NCBI RefSeq assembly: GCF_000498395.2
Contig: NZ_CP010979.1
Location: 2,604,001-2,668,000 of the forward strand
DNA from: Pseudomonas putida S13.1.2
GTDB taxonomy: Bacteria > Pseudomonadota > Gammaproteobacteria > Pseudomonadales > Pseudomonadaceae
Length of the DNA stretch: 64,000 bases
Direction of reading: 5' to 3'
Shown: positions 24,567 through 33,675 of the stretch, piece after piece
Layout: each line of letters opens with the position of its first letter
Numbering within the stretch: the first letter of the stretch is position 1
Position numbers and translations under genes: made by a program
The notes under the pieces: generated by a model
Seen by the model: only the letters and a program-made list of their open reading frames with translations
Told to the model about the DNA's origin: nothing
Database searches by the model: none

Positions 24567-27143
24567 ATGCCCCGCGTTACCTTGCTGCACCCCAAATTCC
24601 AGCCCAGCGCACTGGCGCTGGCCATTCTGGCCGCCAGCGCGCCGCTGGCCCACGCCGAAGACACCCAACTGCAAACCGTCACCGTGCAGGCCGAACAGAC
24701 TGACGACGATGCCCTGCCCACCCGACCGCCCGCCTCGATCTACGGCGGCCTGGAAGCCAAGGTGCTGGACACCCCGCGCTCGGTCACCCAGATAAACGCC
24801 GAACAACTGGCCAACGACCCGATCCGCAGCTCCGACGACCTGGTCAAGTACGCCCCCGGCATCACCCGCGGCGGTGGCCAGAACGCCGGCATCGCCCCGC
24901 AGATGCGCGGGCAGAATACCGAGGTGTTCCAGGATGGCCAGCGCGCCTACGGGGTGCGCCACCCGGCCAACTTCAATGCCTACGAAGGCGCCGACATCGT
25001 CGCCGGGCCGTCGTCAGTGACCTACGGTTCGGTCAGCGGCAGTGGCGGCTACGTCAACTACCTGAGCAAGAAGCCTGACTTCAACCGTTTCCGCACCAAG
25101 CTCAGCGGCGAAATCGGCAGCTGGATCCCCGATGGCGAATCACGCGATGCCACCAAGTTCAGCATCGACAACACCGGCCCGCTGACGGACAACCTGGCCT
25201 ACCGGGTGAGCATCACCCGCCAGCGCCAGGAAGACTTCTACGACAACATCGAGAACAACTTCGATGCCTTCTACGGTGCCCTCGCCTGGCGCAACGACAA
25301 CCTTCGGGTCGACTGGAACGCCGCCTACGATGACTACTACGACTACAACATCACCCACGGCTGGAACCGCGCCACCCAGGACCTGGTCGACCACGGCAAG
25401 TACTACGCCGGCCGCGCCACACCGGTCATCCAGAACGGCAATACCCTGTGGTCGCCCGTGCTGTCCTCCGGCGCCTCCGATGCCCAGGTACTTGGCTGGG
25501 TGCAGCGCCAGCGCAATGCCCAGGGCCAGTACCAGGTGGTCAACGGCAGCTTCCAGGGCGCGTCGCCCAACACCCAGGCCAACCCCGGCAGCCTGCGTGG
25601 CTGGGTCTATGACCCGTCGCTGGCGGGCAACGGCCTGGCCTCGCTGTCGTCACAGACGGGCCAGCGCGCGCAGGATGAAAACCGCTCGCGGCGCGTTACG
25701 ACCCAACTGCGCGTCGAAGGTGACCTGACCCCCTCGATCACCCTGGCCAACAGCACCTTCTACCAGCACTCCACCGACACCACCGATGCCGTCGGGGCGT
25801 TTCAGGTGCAGGGCAAGGACGACATCTTCGACAACCGCTTCGAGTTCCGCGCCCGTGGCCAATTTCAGCTGGGCGACCTGACCCTGGTCGATGACAGCAA
25901 CACCGGGCTGATCTATCGCCGCGAGCGCAACGAGTCGATCGCCGCCAACAACAGTTTCGGCAGCACCATCAACGCCTATGACCTGACCCTCGACCCCACC
26001 TTGAAGAACCCCGGCGACCTGCTCGGCCTGAGCGGCCGCAACCCCGCCGGTGGCAACGCTGCCTGGATCGGCCAACCCGGCGTGCCGCAATTTTCCAACT
26101 ACTACGGCTGGCTCAACCTGCCCGCCATGTACCCGGCCGGGCATGGCCTGTATGCCGAATCGGTAGCGCCCTACACCGCCGACAGCACCTGGACCACCAA
26201 GACCCTGTTCAGCCAGCACAACCTGCGCCTGGGCGAGCGCGTGGGCCTGAACGTGGGCGCCAGCCGCAGCTGGATCGACGCACGTATCGAAAACCCCTTC
26301 GTGCTGCCCGGCGGCAACCCGCGCAAGGACTCGGACAACTACCGGCTGTTCTCGGTGCAGGTCAGCCCCTATTTCAAACCCACCGAAAACAGCACGCTGT
26401 ATTACACCTTCGACCGCTCGCTGGCGGTGAATACCGGTTTCTTCACCAACGGCCTGGGCTGGGGCAGCGGCACGGGGGCCAACCAGCTCAACCCGCTGGC
26501 CTTCGAGAGCCTGAGCGTGTTGCATGAGGTCGGGTTGAAAGTGGAGGCTGTGCCCGACCAGCTGTTCTTCACCCTGGCTGCCTACAAACAGGCGCGCGAC
26601 CAGTCGCCGGACAGCAACAACAACATCGCCCGGCTGATCGTCAAAGGCTGGGAAGCGACCCTGCGCTACCAGGACCAGCACCTGCGCGGCGGCCTCAACC
26701 TCAGCCGCATCAGCGCCTACAACGAGTTCACCAGCCAGGCCGGGTTTGCCTCGGCCGGCTTTATCCCCGACAACGGCACCGTGTTCGGCGACAACAACAG
26801 CCTCAACCAGCGCCCGTCCGGCAAGTTCGATGCGGTGCAGATCCCCGAATACAACGCCGGCGGGTATGTCGACTACCGCTTCGACTCAGGGTTTGGCGTC
26901 GAGCTTTCCGGCTGGTGGACCAGCAGCTGGTACCTGAACCTGAGCAAGACGGTGAAAGTGCCGGACGAATACAACCTCGACCTTGCCGTGTACTACCGCC
27001 AGCCGCAATGGGGCGTGACGGTGCGCATGCTCAACGTTACCGACGAGCTGAATTTCGTCAGTGGCCTGGCTGGCTCCACCAACACCTTCTTGCAACCGAT
27101 GCCGGGCCGCACGCTGCTGGCCCAGGTCGATTACCAATTCTGA
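24567..27143 (+). CDS. TonB-dependent outer-membrane receptor (sulfur operon)
   Basis: This 858-residue receptor has a signal peptide (A-L-A-I-L-A-A-S-A-P-L-A-H-A) and a TonB-box-like L-Q-T-V-T-V-Q-A. The plug shows L-D-T-P-R-S-V-T-Q-I and A-D-I-V-A-G-P-S-S-V-T-Y-G-S-V-S-G, and the barrel ends V-D-Y-Q-F. There is no STN signalling domain. ATG 24567 begins the signal peptide; the frame extends upstream to 24336 inside the previous gene, but that part is not plausible. It has 5 Met and no Cys in 858 residues. It sits 119 bp after the binding protein and 28 bp before LLM 2, so it probably imports an organosulfur compound rather than a siderophore. Confidence 0.85.
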   Translation: MPRVTLLHPKFQPSALALAILAASAPLAHAEDTQLQTVTVQAEQTDDDALPTRPPASIYGGLEAKVLDTPRSVTQINAEQLANDPIRSSDDLVKYAPGITRGGGQNAGIAPQMRGQNTEVFQDGQRAYGVRHPANFNAYEGADIVAGPSSVTYGSVSGSGGYVNYLSKKPDFNRFRTKLSGEIGSWIPDGESRDATKFSIDNTGPLTDNLAYRVSITRQRQEDFYDNIENNFDAFYGALAWRNDNLRVDWNAAYDDYYDYNITHGWNRATQDLVDHGKYYAGRATPVIQNGNTLWSPVLSSGASDAQVLGWVQRQRNAQGQYQVVNGSFQGASPNTQANPGSLRGWVYDPSLAGNGLASLSSQTGQRAQDENRSRRVTTQLRVEGDLTPSITLANSTFYQHSTDTTDAVGAFQVQGKDDIFDNRFEFRARGQFQLGDLTLVDDSNTGLIYRRERNESIAANNSFGSTINAYDLTLDPTLKNPGDLLGLSGRNPAGGNAAWIGQPGVPQFSNYYGWLNLPAMYPAGHGLYAESVAPYTADSTWTTKTLFSQHNLRLGERVGLNVGASRSWIDARIENPFVLPGGNPRKDSDNYRLFSVQVSPYFKPTENSTLYYTFDRSLAVNTGFFTNGLGWGSGTGANQLNPLAFESLSVLHEVGLKVEAVPDQLFFTLAAYKQARDQSPDSNNNIARLIVKGWEATLRYQDQHLRGGLNLSRISAYNEFTSQAGFASAGFIPDNGTVFGDNNSLNQRPSGKFDAVQIPEYNAGGYVDYRFDSGFGVELSGWWTSSWYLNLSKTVKVPDEYNLDLAVYYRQPQWGVTVRMLNVTDELNFVSGLAGSTNTFLQPMPGRTLLAQVDYQF

Positions 27144-27171
27144 TTCCTCCTCAACCTGAAAGGCCTTCGCC

Positions 27172-28260
27172 ATGTCCATTGAATTTGTCGGCATGATCTT
27201 CCCCCGCCAGTGGTCCGAGACCCGTGGCGTACGCACACCCGACTTCGACCTGCCATTCATCCGTCACCACGCCCGCGCCCATGAGCATGCCGGGTTCGAC
27301 CGGGTGCTGATCGCCAGCGGCCCTGGTAGCGCCGACAGCCTGCAGATAGCCGCCTATGCTGCCGCGCACACCGAGCGCCTGGGTTTCATGATCGCCCACC
27401 GCCCGGCCCTGACCGCGCCGACGGTGGCCGCACGGGCATTCGCCACGCTCGACCACACCACCGGCGGCGGGCGCATCCGCCTGCATGCAATCACCGGTAT
27501 CACCGCCGAGCCGCAGGAGGGGGACACGCTGCTGGACAAGACCGAGCGCTACCGGCGTGCCGACGAATACCTGGAGATTGTCCGTCGCACCTGGACGGCG
27601 GAGGAGCCGTTCGACTTCGAGGGCCGCTACTTCAATATCAAGGGTGCCTTTTCCCCGGTGAAGCCGCTGCAGCAGCCGCATATCCCGATTTCCTTCGGAG
27701 GCTCGTCCGACATCGCCTACCAGATCGCCGTCAAACATGCGGATTTGTATGCCCTGTGGGGTGAGCCGCTGAGCGGCGTGGCCGAGCAGATCGGCAAACT
27801 CAAGGCTGCCGCCAACGCCGCAGGCGTGGCGGCGCCAAGGGTCAGCCTATCGGTACGGCTGATCCTGGGTGCCACCGAGGAACAGGCCTGGCAGCGTGCC
27901 GAACAGATCCTCGCGCAGATCAAGGCCAACCCACAGTTTGCGGCCGACAGCCCTTGGCAGAAACGCATCAAGGGCACCGGTTCCGAACGCCTGCTGGCCG
28001 CCGCCGCCCGTGCCGACCGACATGATCGGGCGTTGTGGATGCCGACCGCGACTGCGGTGGGTGCCTATGGCGATACCACCGCGCTGGTGGGCACGCCGGA
28101 GACCGTGGCCCAGGCGCTGCTCGATTATGTCGACCTTGGGGTGACCACCTTTCTCAACCGGGGCTATGACCCGCTGTATGACACGGTGGACTACGGGCGC
28201 TGGGTGATTCCGGCGGTGCGCGAGGAGGTGCGGCGGCGCCAGGCCCGGTTTGTGGGGTGA
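27172..28260 (+). CDS. FMN-dependent monooxygenase, SsuD-like (LLM 2)
   Basis: This 362-residue luciferase-like monooxygenase has the size of SsuD/SfnG. Characteristic features are G-F-M-I-A-H-R-P-A-L-T-A-P, R-Y-R-R-A-D-E-Y-L-E-I and D-Y-V-D-L-G-V-T-T-F near the end. It should desulfonate an alkanesulfonate-type substrate with FMNH2. It contains no Cys and 4 Met. It is the last gene of the rightward operon and ends before a REP hairpin that separates it from the converging ABC importer genes. Confidence 0.85.
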   Translation: MSIEFVGMIFPRQWSETRGVRTPDFDLPFIRHHARAHEHAGFDRVLIASGPGSADSLQIAAYAAAHTERLGFMIAHRPALTAPTVAARAFATLDHTTGGGRIRLHAITGITAEPQEGDTLLDKTERYRRADEYLEIVRRTWTAEEPFDFEGRYFNIKGAFSPVKPLQQPHIPISFGGSSDIAYQIAVKHADLYALWGEPLSGVAEQIGKLKAAANAAGVAAPRVSLSVRLILGATEEQAWQRAEQILAQIKANPQFAADSPWQKRIKGTGSERLLAAAARADRHDRALWMPTATAVGAYGDTTALVGTPETVAQALLDYVDLGVTTFLNRGYDPLYDTVDYGRWVIPAVREEVRRRQARFVG

Positions 28261-28284
28261 ATACGCAGCATGTGCACGCAATCA

Positions 28285-28403
28285 CTGTAGGAGCGGCCTT
28301 GTGTCGCGAAAGGGCCGCAAAGCGGCCCCGGCAATCCAACAGTTGACGCTGAAATCCTGGGGCTGCTACGCAGCCCTTTCGCGACACAAGGCCGCTCCTA
28401 CAG
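28285..28403. repeat. Inverted REP pair (31-bp perfect arms) between convergent operons
   Basis: Arms at 28285-28315 and 28373-28403 are exact reverse complements. The structure lies between the ends of two facing sulfur operons and may work as a bidirectional terminator. Confidence 0.85.
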
Positions 28404-28423
28404 AAAGCACGACACGCAGGAAA

Positions 28424-30205
28424 TCAGCCTGTCGAAAGGCTGGGCGAATGCTCCACCAGCGTGCGGGTATAAGCATCAACCGGCCGCCCCAGCACCTGAT
28501 CGGCAATACCCTGCTCCACCACCCGCCCCTGGCGCAACACCAGCACACGGTCGGCAATCGCCCGCACCACCCCAAGGTCATGGGTGACGAACAACAAGGT
28601 CAGCCCCTCCCCCTGCAGGCGCTGCAGCAAGGCCAGTATCGACGCCTGCACCGACACATCCAGCGCCGAGGTGATCTCGTCACACACCAGCAACTTCGGC
28701 TCGCAGATCAACGCCCGGGCAATCGCCACGCGCTGGCGCTCACCACCGGACAAGCTATGCGGATACAAACCGGCCACACGCGCCGGCAGCGACACCCGCT
28801 CCAGCACGGCCTCGACCCGCTGACGCGCTTCACCACCGCGTACCCCGAAAAAGTGCGCCAACGGCGCGCTGAGCGTTTGCCCGATCGTCTGCCTCGGGTT
28901 CAACGCCCGATAGGGGTTCTGGAACACATACTGGATCTGGTGACGCAGCCGGGCATCACGTTCGCGCGCGGCAAAGGCCAAAGGCTCGCCAGCGTAGCTG
29001 AGTTGCCCCTGAACGTTTTCGCCCAGCCCGGCAATGGCCCTGGCCAGGCTGGTCTTACCCGAACCCGACTCGCCCACCAGCGCCAGGCACTCCCCTTGGC
29101 CCACCCGCAGGGAAACATCGAACAGCACCTGGCGATCGTAAGCGACATCCAGCCCGCTGACCTCCAGCAACACCGCTTCACCCGGCGCAGCAGCGGCCTC
29201 GGCAGCCACCTCACCAATGGGCAGCGGCTCTCGGTGCGGCACCAGGCAAGCCACCCGATGCCCGCCGTCATGCGCCAGCAACGACGGCTCGATCACTGAA
29301 CACTCTGCACGACGCCTGCCGCAACGCGGCGCAAACGCACAACCATCCGGGCGCTGCCCCGGTGCCGGTGCATGCCCGGCAATCGCCTGCAACGGCTGGC
29401 GCCGGGCAATGTCGGGAATGGCCGCGAGCAAAGCGCGGGTGTAGGGATGCGACGGCGCGCGGAACAACGCCTCACGCCCGGCCACTTCCACCAGCCGCCC
29501 GGCGTACATCACCATCACCCGGTCGACCAAGTCACGCACCACCGCCAGGTCATGGGTGACGTACAGCGCCGCCACTCCTTGGTCACGGCACAGACGCTTG
29601 AGGGTCTGCAGCACATGCGCCTGAGTGGTAACGTCCAGTGCGGTGGTGGGCTCGTCCAGTACGATCAGCCGGGGCCGCAAGACAAACGCCAACGCCAGCA
29701 TCACCCGCTGTTGCTGCCCGCCAGACAGTTGATGCGCAAACCGCCGCAGGAAACCGTCGTCATCGGGCAGGCCCACAGCCAGCAGGGTTTCGCCGATGCG
29801 CTGGCGCACAGCCGCACGCGACAGCGCAGGCTGGTGCGCCAACAGGGTTTCACCCAGCAAGGCCCCCAGGCGCAACGCCGGGTTCAGCGCCGTGGCCGGG
29901 TCCTGGGCTACGTAGCCGACCAGCCCGCCACGGGCCAGGCGCAAGGCCTCGCCTTCGAGCTCGAGCAGCGACTGCCCGGCCACCACCACTTGCCCGCCCA
30001 CAATGCGCGCGCCCTGCCGGGCATGGCGCAGCAACGCCGTGGCCAAGGTGGTCTTGCCCGAGCCGGACTCACCCACCAGGCCGACAATTTCGCCTGCCGC
30101 AACGCTGAAGGACACCTCGGCCAGCACATCGACCTGCCCGGCCAGCTCTACCCGCAGGTCGCTGACCTGCAACACTTCACTGGCCACATTCAACAGCGCG
30201 CTCAT
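28424..30205 (-). CDS. Fused oligopeptide ABC transporter ATPase (DppD-DppF type)
   Basis: The 593-residue protein has two complete ABC domains. Domain 1 has Walker A G-E-S-G-S-G-K-T, signature L-S-G-G-Q-Q-Q-R and Walker B L-I-V-L-D-E-P-T. The oligopeptide-type C-terminal Cys motif follows (G-C-A-F-A-P-R-C-G, then C further on). Domain 2 has G-E-S-G-S-G-K-T, L-S-G-G-E-R-Q-R and L-L-V-C-D-E-I-T-S-A-L-D. It powers the importer formed with the two permeases upstream. Its start overlaps the previous gene's stop by 4 bp. Its Cys and Met content is ordinary. Confidence 0.9.
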   Translation of the reverse strand: MSALLNVASEVLQVSDLRVELAGQVDVLAEVSFSVAAGEIVGLVGESGSGKTTLATALLRHARQGARIVGGQVVVAGQSLLELEGEALRLARGGLVGYVAQDPATALNPALRLGALLGETLLAHQPALSRAAVRQRIGETLLAVGLPDDDGFLRRFAHQLSGGQQQRVMLALAFVLRPRLIVLDEPTTALDVTTQAHVLQTLKRLCRDQGVAALYVTHDLAVVRDLVDRVMVMYAGRLVEVAGREALFRAPSHPYTRALLAAIPDIARRQPLQAIAGHAPAPGQRPDGCAFAPRCGRRRAECSVIEPSLLAHDGGHRVACLVPHREPLPIGEVAAEAAAAPGEAVLLEVSGLDVAYDRQVLFDVSLRVGQGECLALVGESGSGKTSLARAIAGLGENVQGQLSYAGEPLAFAARERDARLRHQIQYVFQNPYRALNPRQTIGQTLSAPLAHFFGVRGGEARQRVEAVLERVSLPARVAGLYPHSLSGGERQRVAIARALICEPKLLVCDEITSALDVSVQASILALLQRLQGEGLTLLFVTHDLGVVRAIADRVLVLRQGRVVEQGIADQVLGRPVDAYTRTLVEHSPSLSTG

Positions 30206-31029
30206 GGCTGCTTCTCCCCAATCCGGGCACTGGCCCGGCCAATCCCTTCGGCAAAGATGTTGGTGCCGTAGGCAAACACCCCGATCAGCAATGCAGGTGC
30301 CAGCACGGCCCAGGGCTGCACCAGCAGGCCGGCCTGGTTTTCGTTGATCATCAAACCCCAGTCCGCCGCCGGCGGTGCCACCCCGTAGCCCAGAAAACTC
30401 AAGCCGGACAGCATGCCCACCGCCCAGGTCAGCATGTTGCCGAAGTGCACCAACAGCGGCGTGAGGATGTTCGGCAGGATTTCATGAAAGAGGATGCGCC
30501 ACCGCGGGTACCCCATCATCTGCGCCGCCTCCACGTACTCCTGCCCGGCCACCGCCACGGCACTGCCACGGGCCAGGCGGACAACCCCCGGGGTAAAGGC
30601 GATGGCCACGGTCAGCACGATCAGCCAAGGTGCTCGGCCGAGCATGGACACGATCAGCAGCACCAGGATCAGGTCCGGGAACGCCAGCGAGACGTCGGCC
30701 GCCCAGCTGATCGCCTGGTCCAGCCGCCTGCGCGAGAACCCGGCCAACAGGCCCAGGCTGCCGCCAACCAGCAATGCGAGCGTGGCTGCTGCCACCGACA
30801 TCCATAGCACCGACAGGCCGCCGCTGAGCAACCGCGAGAGCAGGTCGTGGCCCAGAAAATCGTGCCCCAGCGGTGCCCCCGCAGCCGGGGGGCCGTACAC
30901 CGGCCCGACCATCGCCGTCGGCGCATAAGGTGCCAGCCAGGGGCCGAAAGCGGCCAGCAGCGCCACCAGCAAGGTGATCACAGCGCCACGCCGCACCTGG
31001 GGGTCGGCCAGCCAACGGGATTCAATCAT
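30202..31029 (-). CDS. ABC transporter permease, DppC-like
   Basis: This 275-residue inner-membrane permease has about six helices, the E-A-A-Q-M-M-G-Y-P coupling motif and the N-terminal extension typical of DppC/OppC. ATG 31029 is preferred because AGGAGGCG lies just upstream and it overlaps the preceding stop by 8 bp; the longer frame to 31062 is less likely. It pairs with the DppB-like permease. Confidence 0.88.
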   Translation of the reverse strand: MIESRWLADPQVRRGAVITLLVALLAAFGPWLAPYAPTAMVGPVYGPPAAGAPLGHDFLGHDLLSRLLSGGLSVLWMSVAAATLALLVGGSLGLLAGFSRRRLDQAISWAADVSLAFPDLILVLLIVSMLGRAPWLIVLTVAIAFTPGVVRLARGSAVAVAGQEYVEAAQMMGYPRWRILFHEILPNILTPLLVHFGNMLTWAVGMLSGLSFLGYGVAPPAADWGLMINENQAGLLVQPWAVLAPALLIGVFAYGTNIFAEGIGRASARIGEKQP

Positions 31030-32098
31030 GGGTCGCCTCCTGGGCAGGGGTGCTGCGTGCACGTCGCCACCAGGGGCGAATGCCGCGCCGTATACGGCGG
31101 ATCATCCGCACCCGGCGCGCCGTGCGCAGCTTGGGGGTGAGCAATACCGTCAGCAGGTCGGCCAACAGGTTGATCAGCACCACCGCCAGGGTGATGACCA
31201 ACACCACGCCCTGGATCATCGGCAGGTCGCGCATCTGGATCGCCGCGTTCAACGCAGTGCCGATACCCGGGTAACTGAAGATCACCTCGGCCAGCAGCGC
31301 ACCGCCAACCAACGTTCGCAGGGTCAGGGCCACGCCCTGGATCGCGGGGGTCAAGGCATTGGGCAAGGTGTGCCGCCAGACGATGCGCCGTTCGGGGATA
31401 CCACGCAGGCGCGCGGCAATCACATACTCGGACTCCAGCGCCTCGATCATCGAGGCCCGCACCATGCGCGTGAGGTACGGCAGCGCCGTCAGGCTCAGGG
31501 CCAGCACCGGTAGCACCAGTGACGGCCACTGCCGCCACAACGGCAACTGCGGGTCGAGGATCGACACCGCCGGCAGCCAGCCCATGCCCGGCATGGAAAA
31601 CAACAGCACCAGGCCGATCGCCAGCAGAAAGCCCGGCGTGGCCTTGAGCAGGATCAACGCCGACAGGCCCCAGCGGTCCAGACGGCTGTCGCGGCGCAGG
31701 GCCAGGCTCACCCCCAGCAACAGGGCCACCGGCACCACCAGCGCCAACACCCCGACCAGCAGGGCAAGGGTGTGGCCCAACCGGCCGAACAGCAGCTGCG
31801 CCACCGGCACCTGTGAGTCCAGTGAAATGCCCAGGTCCCCACGTAGTGCTGCGCCTAGCCAACGCAGGTACTGCACCAGAATCGGCTGGTCGAGGCCCAG
31901 TTGCCGTTGCAGGGTGAGGATGCTTTCCAGCGGCGCATCCGGGCCGAGAATCACCCGCGCAGGGTCCGAAGGCAGCGCCTGGGTGGCGATGAACACCACC
32001 AGGCTGATCACCCAGGCCGTGAGCAACCCGTAACCGAGGCGGCCGATGAACCAGGCCAGCCAGGCCGGCGTGCGGGGCGTGTGTCGAGGATCAGGCAT
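31022..32098 (-). CDS. ABC transporter permease, DppB-like
   Basis: This 358-residue permease of the BPD family opens with the DppB-type region G-Y-G-L-L-T-A-W-V-I-S-L-V-V-F. It has the coupling loop E-S-E-Y-V-I-A-A-R-L-R-G-I-P and N-A-L-T-P-A-I-Q. An unusually basic C-terminal tail (residues 325-350, many Arg) extends into the cytoplasm. The start overlaps the binding-protein stop by 8 bp, so it is translationally coupled in the importer operon. Confidence 0.88.
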   Translation of the reverse strand: MPDPRHTPRTPAWLAWFIGRLGYGLLTAWVISLVVFIATQALPSDPARVILGPDAPLESILTLQRQLGLDQPILVQYLRWLGAALRGDLGISLDSQVPVAQLLFGRLGHTLALLVGVLALVVPVALLLGVSLALRRDSRLDRWGLSALILLKATPGFLLAIGLVLLFSMPGMGWLPAVSILDPQLPLWRQWPSLVLPVLALSLTALPYLTRMVRASMIEALESEYVIAARLRGIPERRIVWRHTLPNALTPAIQGVALTLRTLVGGALLAEVIFSYPGIGTALNAAIQMRDLPMIQGVVLVITLAVVLINLLADLLTVLLTPKLRTARRVRMIRRIRRGIRPWWRRARSTPAQEATHD

Positions 32099-33665
32099 TG
32101 GGGTTCAACCAGAGTTCGTCAAAGCGCCAGGAGGCGAAGGTGGTCTGTTCCGGGGCAAGCCCGCCGACCTTGGACGACGCCGCATCGAGCACGTCGGAAA
32201 AGCCCCAGATCAGCAACCCGCCACGTTCGTGCTGGATGGCCTGGGCTTCGTGGACCAAGGCCGTGCGCCGCGCCAGGTCGGGCTGGGCCAGGGCTTGCTG
32301 GAACAGTTCGGTAAAGCGCGGGTCGTGGAAGTTGCTGCGGTTGTAGATGGCCTGCGGCGCATCGTTGTGCAGCGCCGAGGCAAGAAAGCCGCGCGCCGGG
32401 GTCGAGCCCGGCGACAGCTGCCAATGCTCGCGTTGCGGGCCGTTGAAGACCGAGCCGTCCACTTGATTGACCTTCACCTGCACCCCGGCCTTCAAGGCCT
32501 GCTGGGCAAACACCAGCGCGGCGTTGACGCCAGGCCCTGGCGTGGTGGTCAGTTCGACGCGCAAATCATCCTGCCCCGCCTGGCGCAGCAGCGAACGGGC
32601 CTGGTCCAGGTCGTACGGGCGCTGGGCAATGCCGTGGTTGTAGGTGGGGTCTTGCGGGGAATACAGGTCGTTGGCGACCCGGCCAAAGCCATTGAGCCCA
32701 CGCGCCACCAACTCCTGGCGGTCGGCCAGCAGGCGGAACGCCTGGCGCACCCGCACATCCTGGAACGGCGCCTTGGCCAGGTTCAGGTTGAAGCCGGTGA
32801 ACGAGGTGCTCGGCGAGGCGTACAGGCGCAGCCGTGGGTCGGCCTTGAGCAACGCACTGTGCTCAGCCTGCACAGCACTGGCCACATCGATCTGCCCGGC
32901 GCGCAGGGCTGCGGCCCGCGAAACCTGGTCCTTGAATTCGATTATTTCCAGTTCATCGGCATAGGGGCGGTTGGGCTTGTAGTAGTTTTCAAAACGGGTG
33001 TAGAGCGAGCGCTGGCCAGGTATGAAACTTTTCAGCCGATACGGCCCGGCACCGACCGGGTTGGTCACCGGGTGGTAGTCGGTGGGGACGATGCCGCCGA
33101 AGCTGATCAGCGTTTCATCCAGCGGGTAGAAGCTTTGCCCCTGCTTGAAACGTATTTCGACAGTGCGCTCGTCCAGCTTGCGCAGGGCCTGCCGATCGAT
33201 AGCGCCGACCAGCCCGGCAAATGGCGAGGCCAGCTGCGGGTCGGTCAGGCGCAGGATCGAGAACAGCATGTCGTCGGCGGTGATGCTTTTGCCGTGGTGA
33301 AACTCCAGCCCAGGCTTCAGGCGAATGGTCCAGGCGCTGGCATCGGCATTCGGCTCGGCGAACTCGGCCAGCGCCAGGCGCGTGCTGACGTCGGCGTTCC
33401 ATTCCCAGAACTTGGCGTACAGCGCCCAGCCCCGGATGATGCCACCGCCCACCGGTTTGTGCGCATCAAGGTTGCCGGCCTGGTCGCCATCGATAATGCC
33501 CACCCGCAAGCGCCCACCGCGCACCGGCGTGCCCGGCAGCGCCGCACTGGCGGCTGCCGGCGCGCCGCTGTCGCAGCCACTGAGCAGCCCGCCGCCGAGC
33601 AGCACGCTGCCGCCAACGGCCAGGCTGTTGCCGAGAAACACCCGGCGCGAAAACAGCTCGCTCAT
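32091..33665 (-). CDS. Oligopeptide-type ABC binding lipoprotein with complete transporter
   Basis: This 524-residue SBP_bac_5 protein starts at ATG 33665 (M-S-E-L-F-S-R-R-V-F-L-G, Tat-like) and has a lipobox L-L-S-G-C giving its single Cys. By eye only two Met occur in 524 residues. Motifs such as L-E-F-H-H-G-K and D-Y-H-P-V-T-N-P-V-G-A-G-P-Y match the orphan paralogue at 22894. It is followed by two permeases and a fused ATPase, so the importer is complete. It sits 10 bp after LLM 3 and belongs to the leftward sigma54-driven operon from 36838, which suggests the ligand is the substrate of LLM 3 or of the desulfinase-like protein. Confidence 0.88.
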   Translation of the reverse strand: MSELFSRRVFLGNSLAVGGSVLLGGGLLSGCDSGAPAAASAALPGTPVRGGRLRVGIIDGDQAGNLDAHKPVGGGIIRGWALYAKFWEWNADVSTRLALAEFAEPNADASAWTIRLKPGLEFHHGKSITADDMLFSILRLTDPQLASPFAGLVGAIDRQALRKLDERTVEIRFKQGQSFYPLDETLISFGGIVPTDYHPVTNPVGAGPYRLKSFIPGQRSLYTRFENYYKPNRPYADELEIIEFKDQVSRAAALRAGQIDVASAVQAEHSALLKADPRLRLYASPSTSFTGFNLNLAKAPFQDVRVRQAFRLLADRQELVARGLNGFGRVANDLYSPQDPTYNHGIAQRPYDLDQARSLLRQAGQDDLRVELTTTPGPGVNAALVFAQQALKAGVQVKVNQVDGSVFNGPQREHWQLSPGSTPARGFLASALHNDAPQAIYNRSNFHDPRFTELFQQALAQPDLARRTALVHEAQAIQHERGGLLIWGFSDVLDAASSKVGGLAPEQTTFASWRFDELWLNPNA

Positions 33666-33675
33666 CACCCTCTCC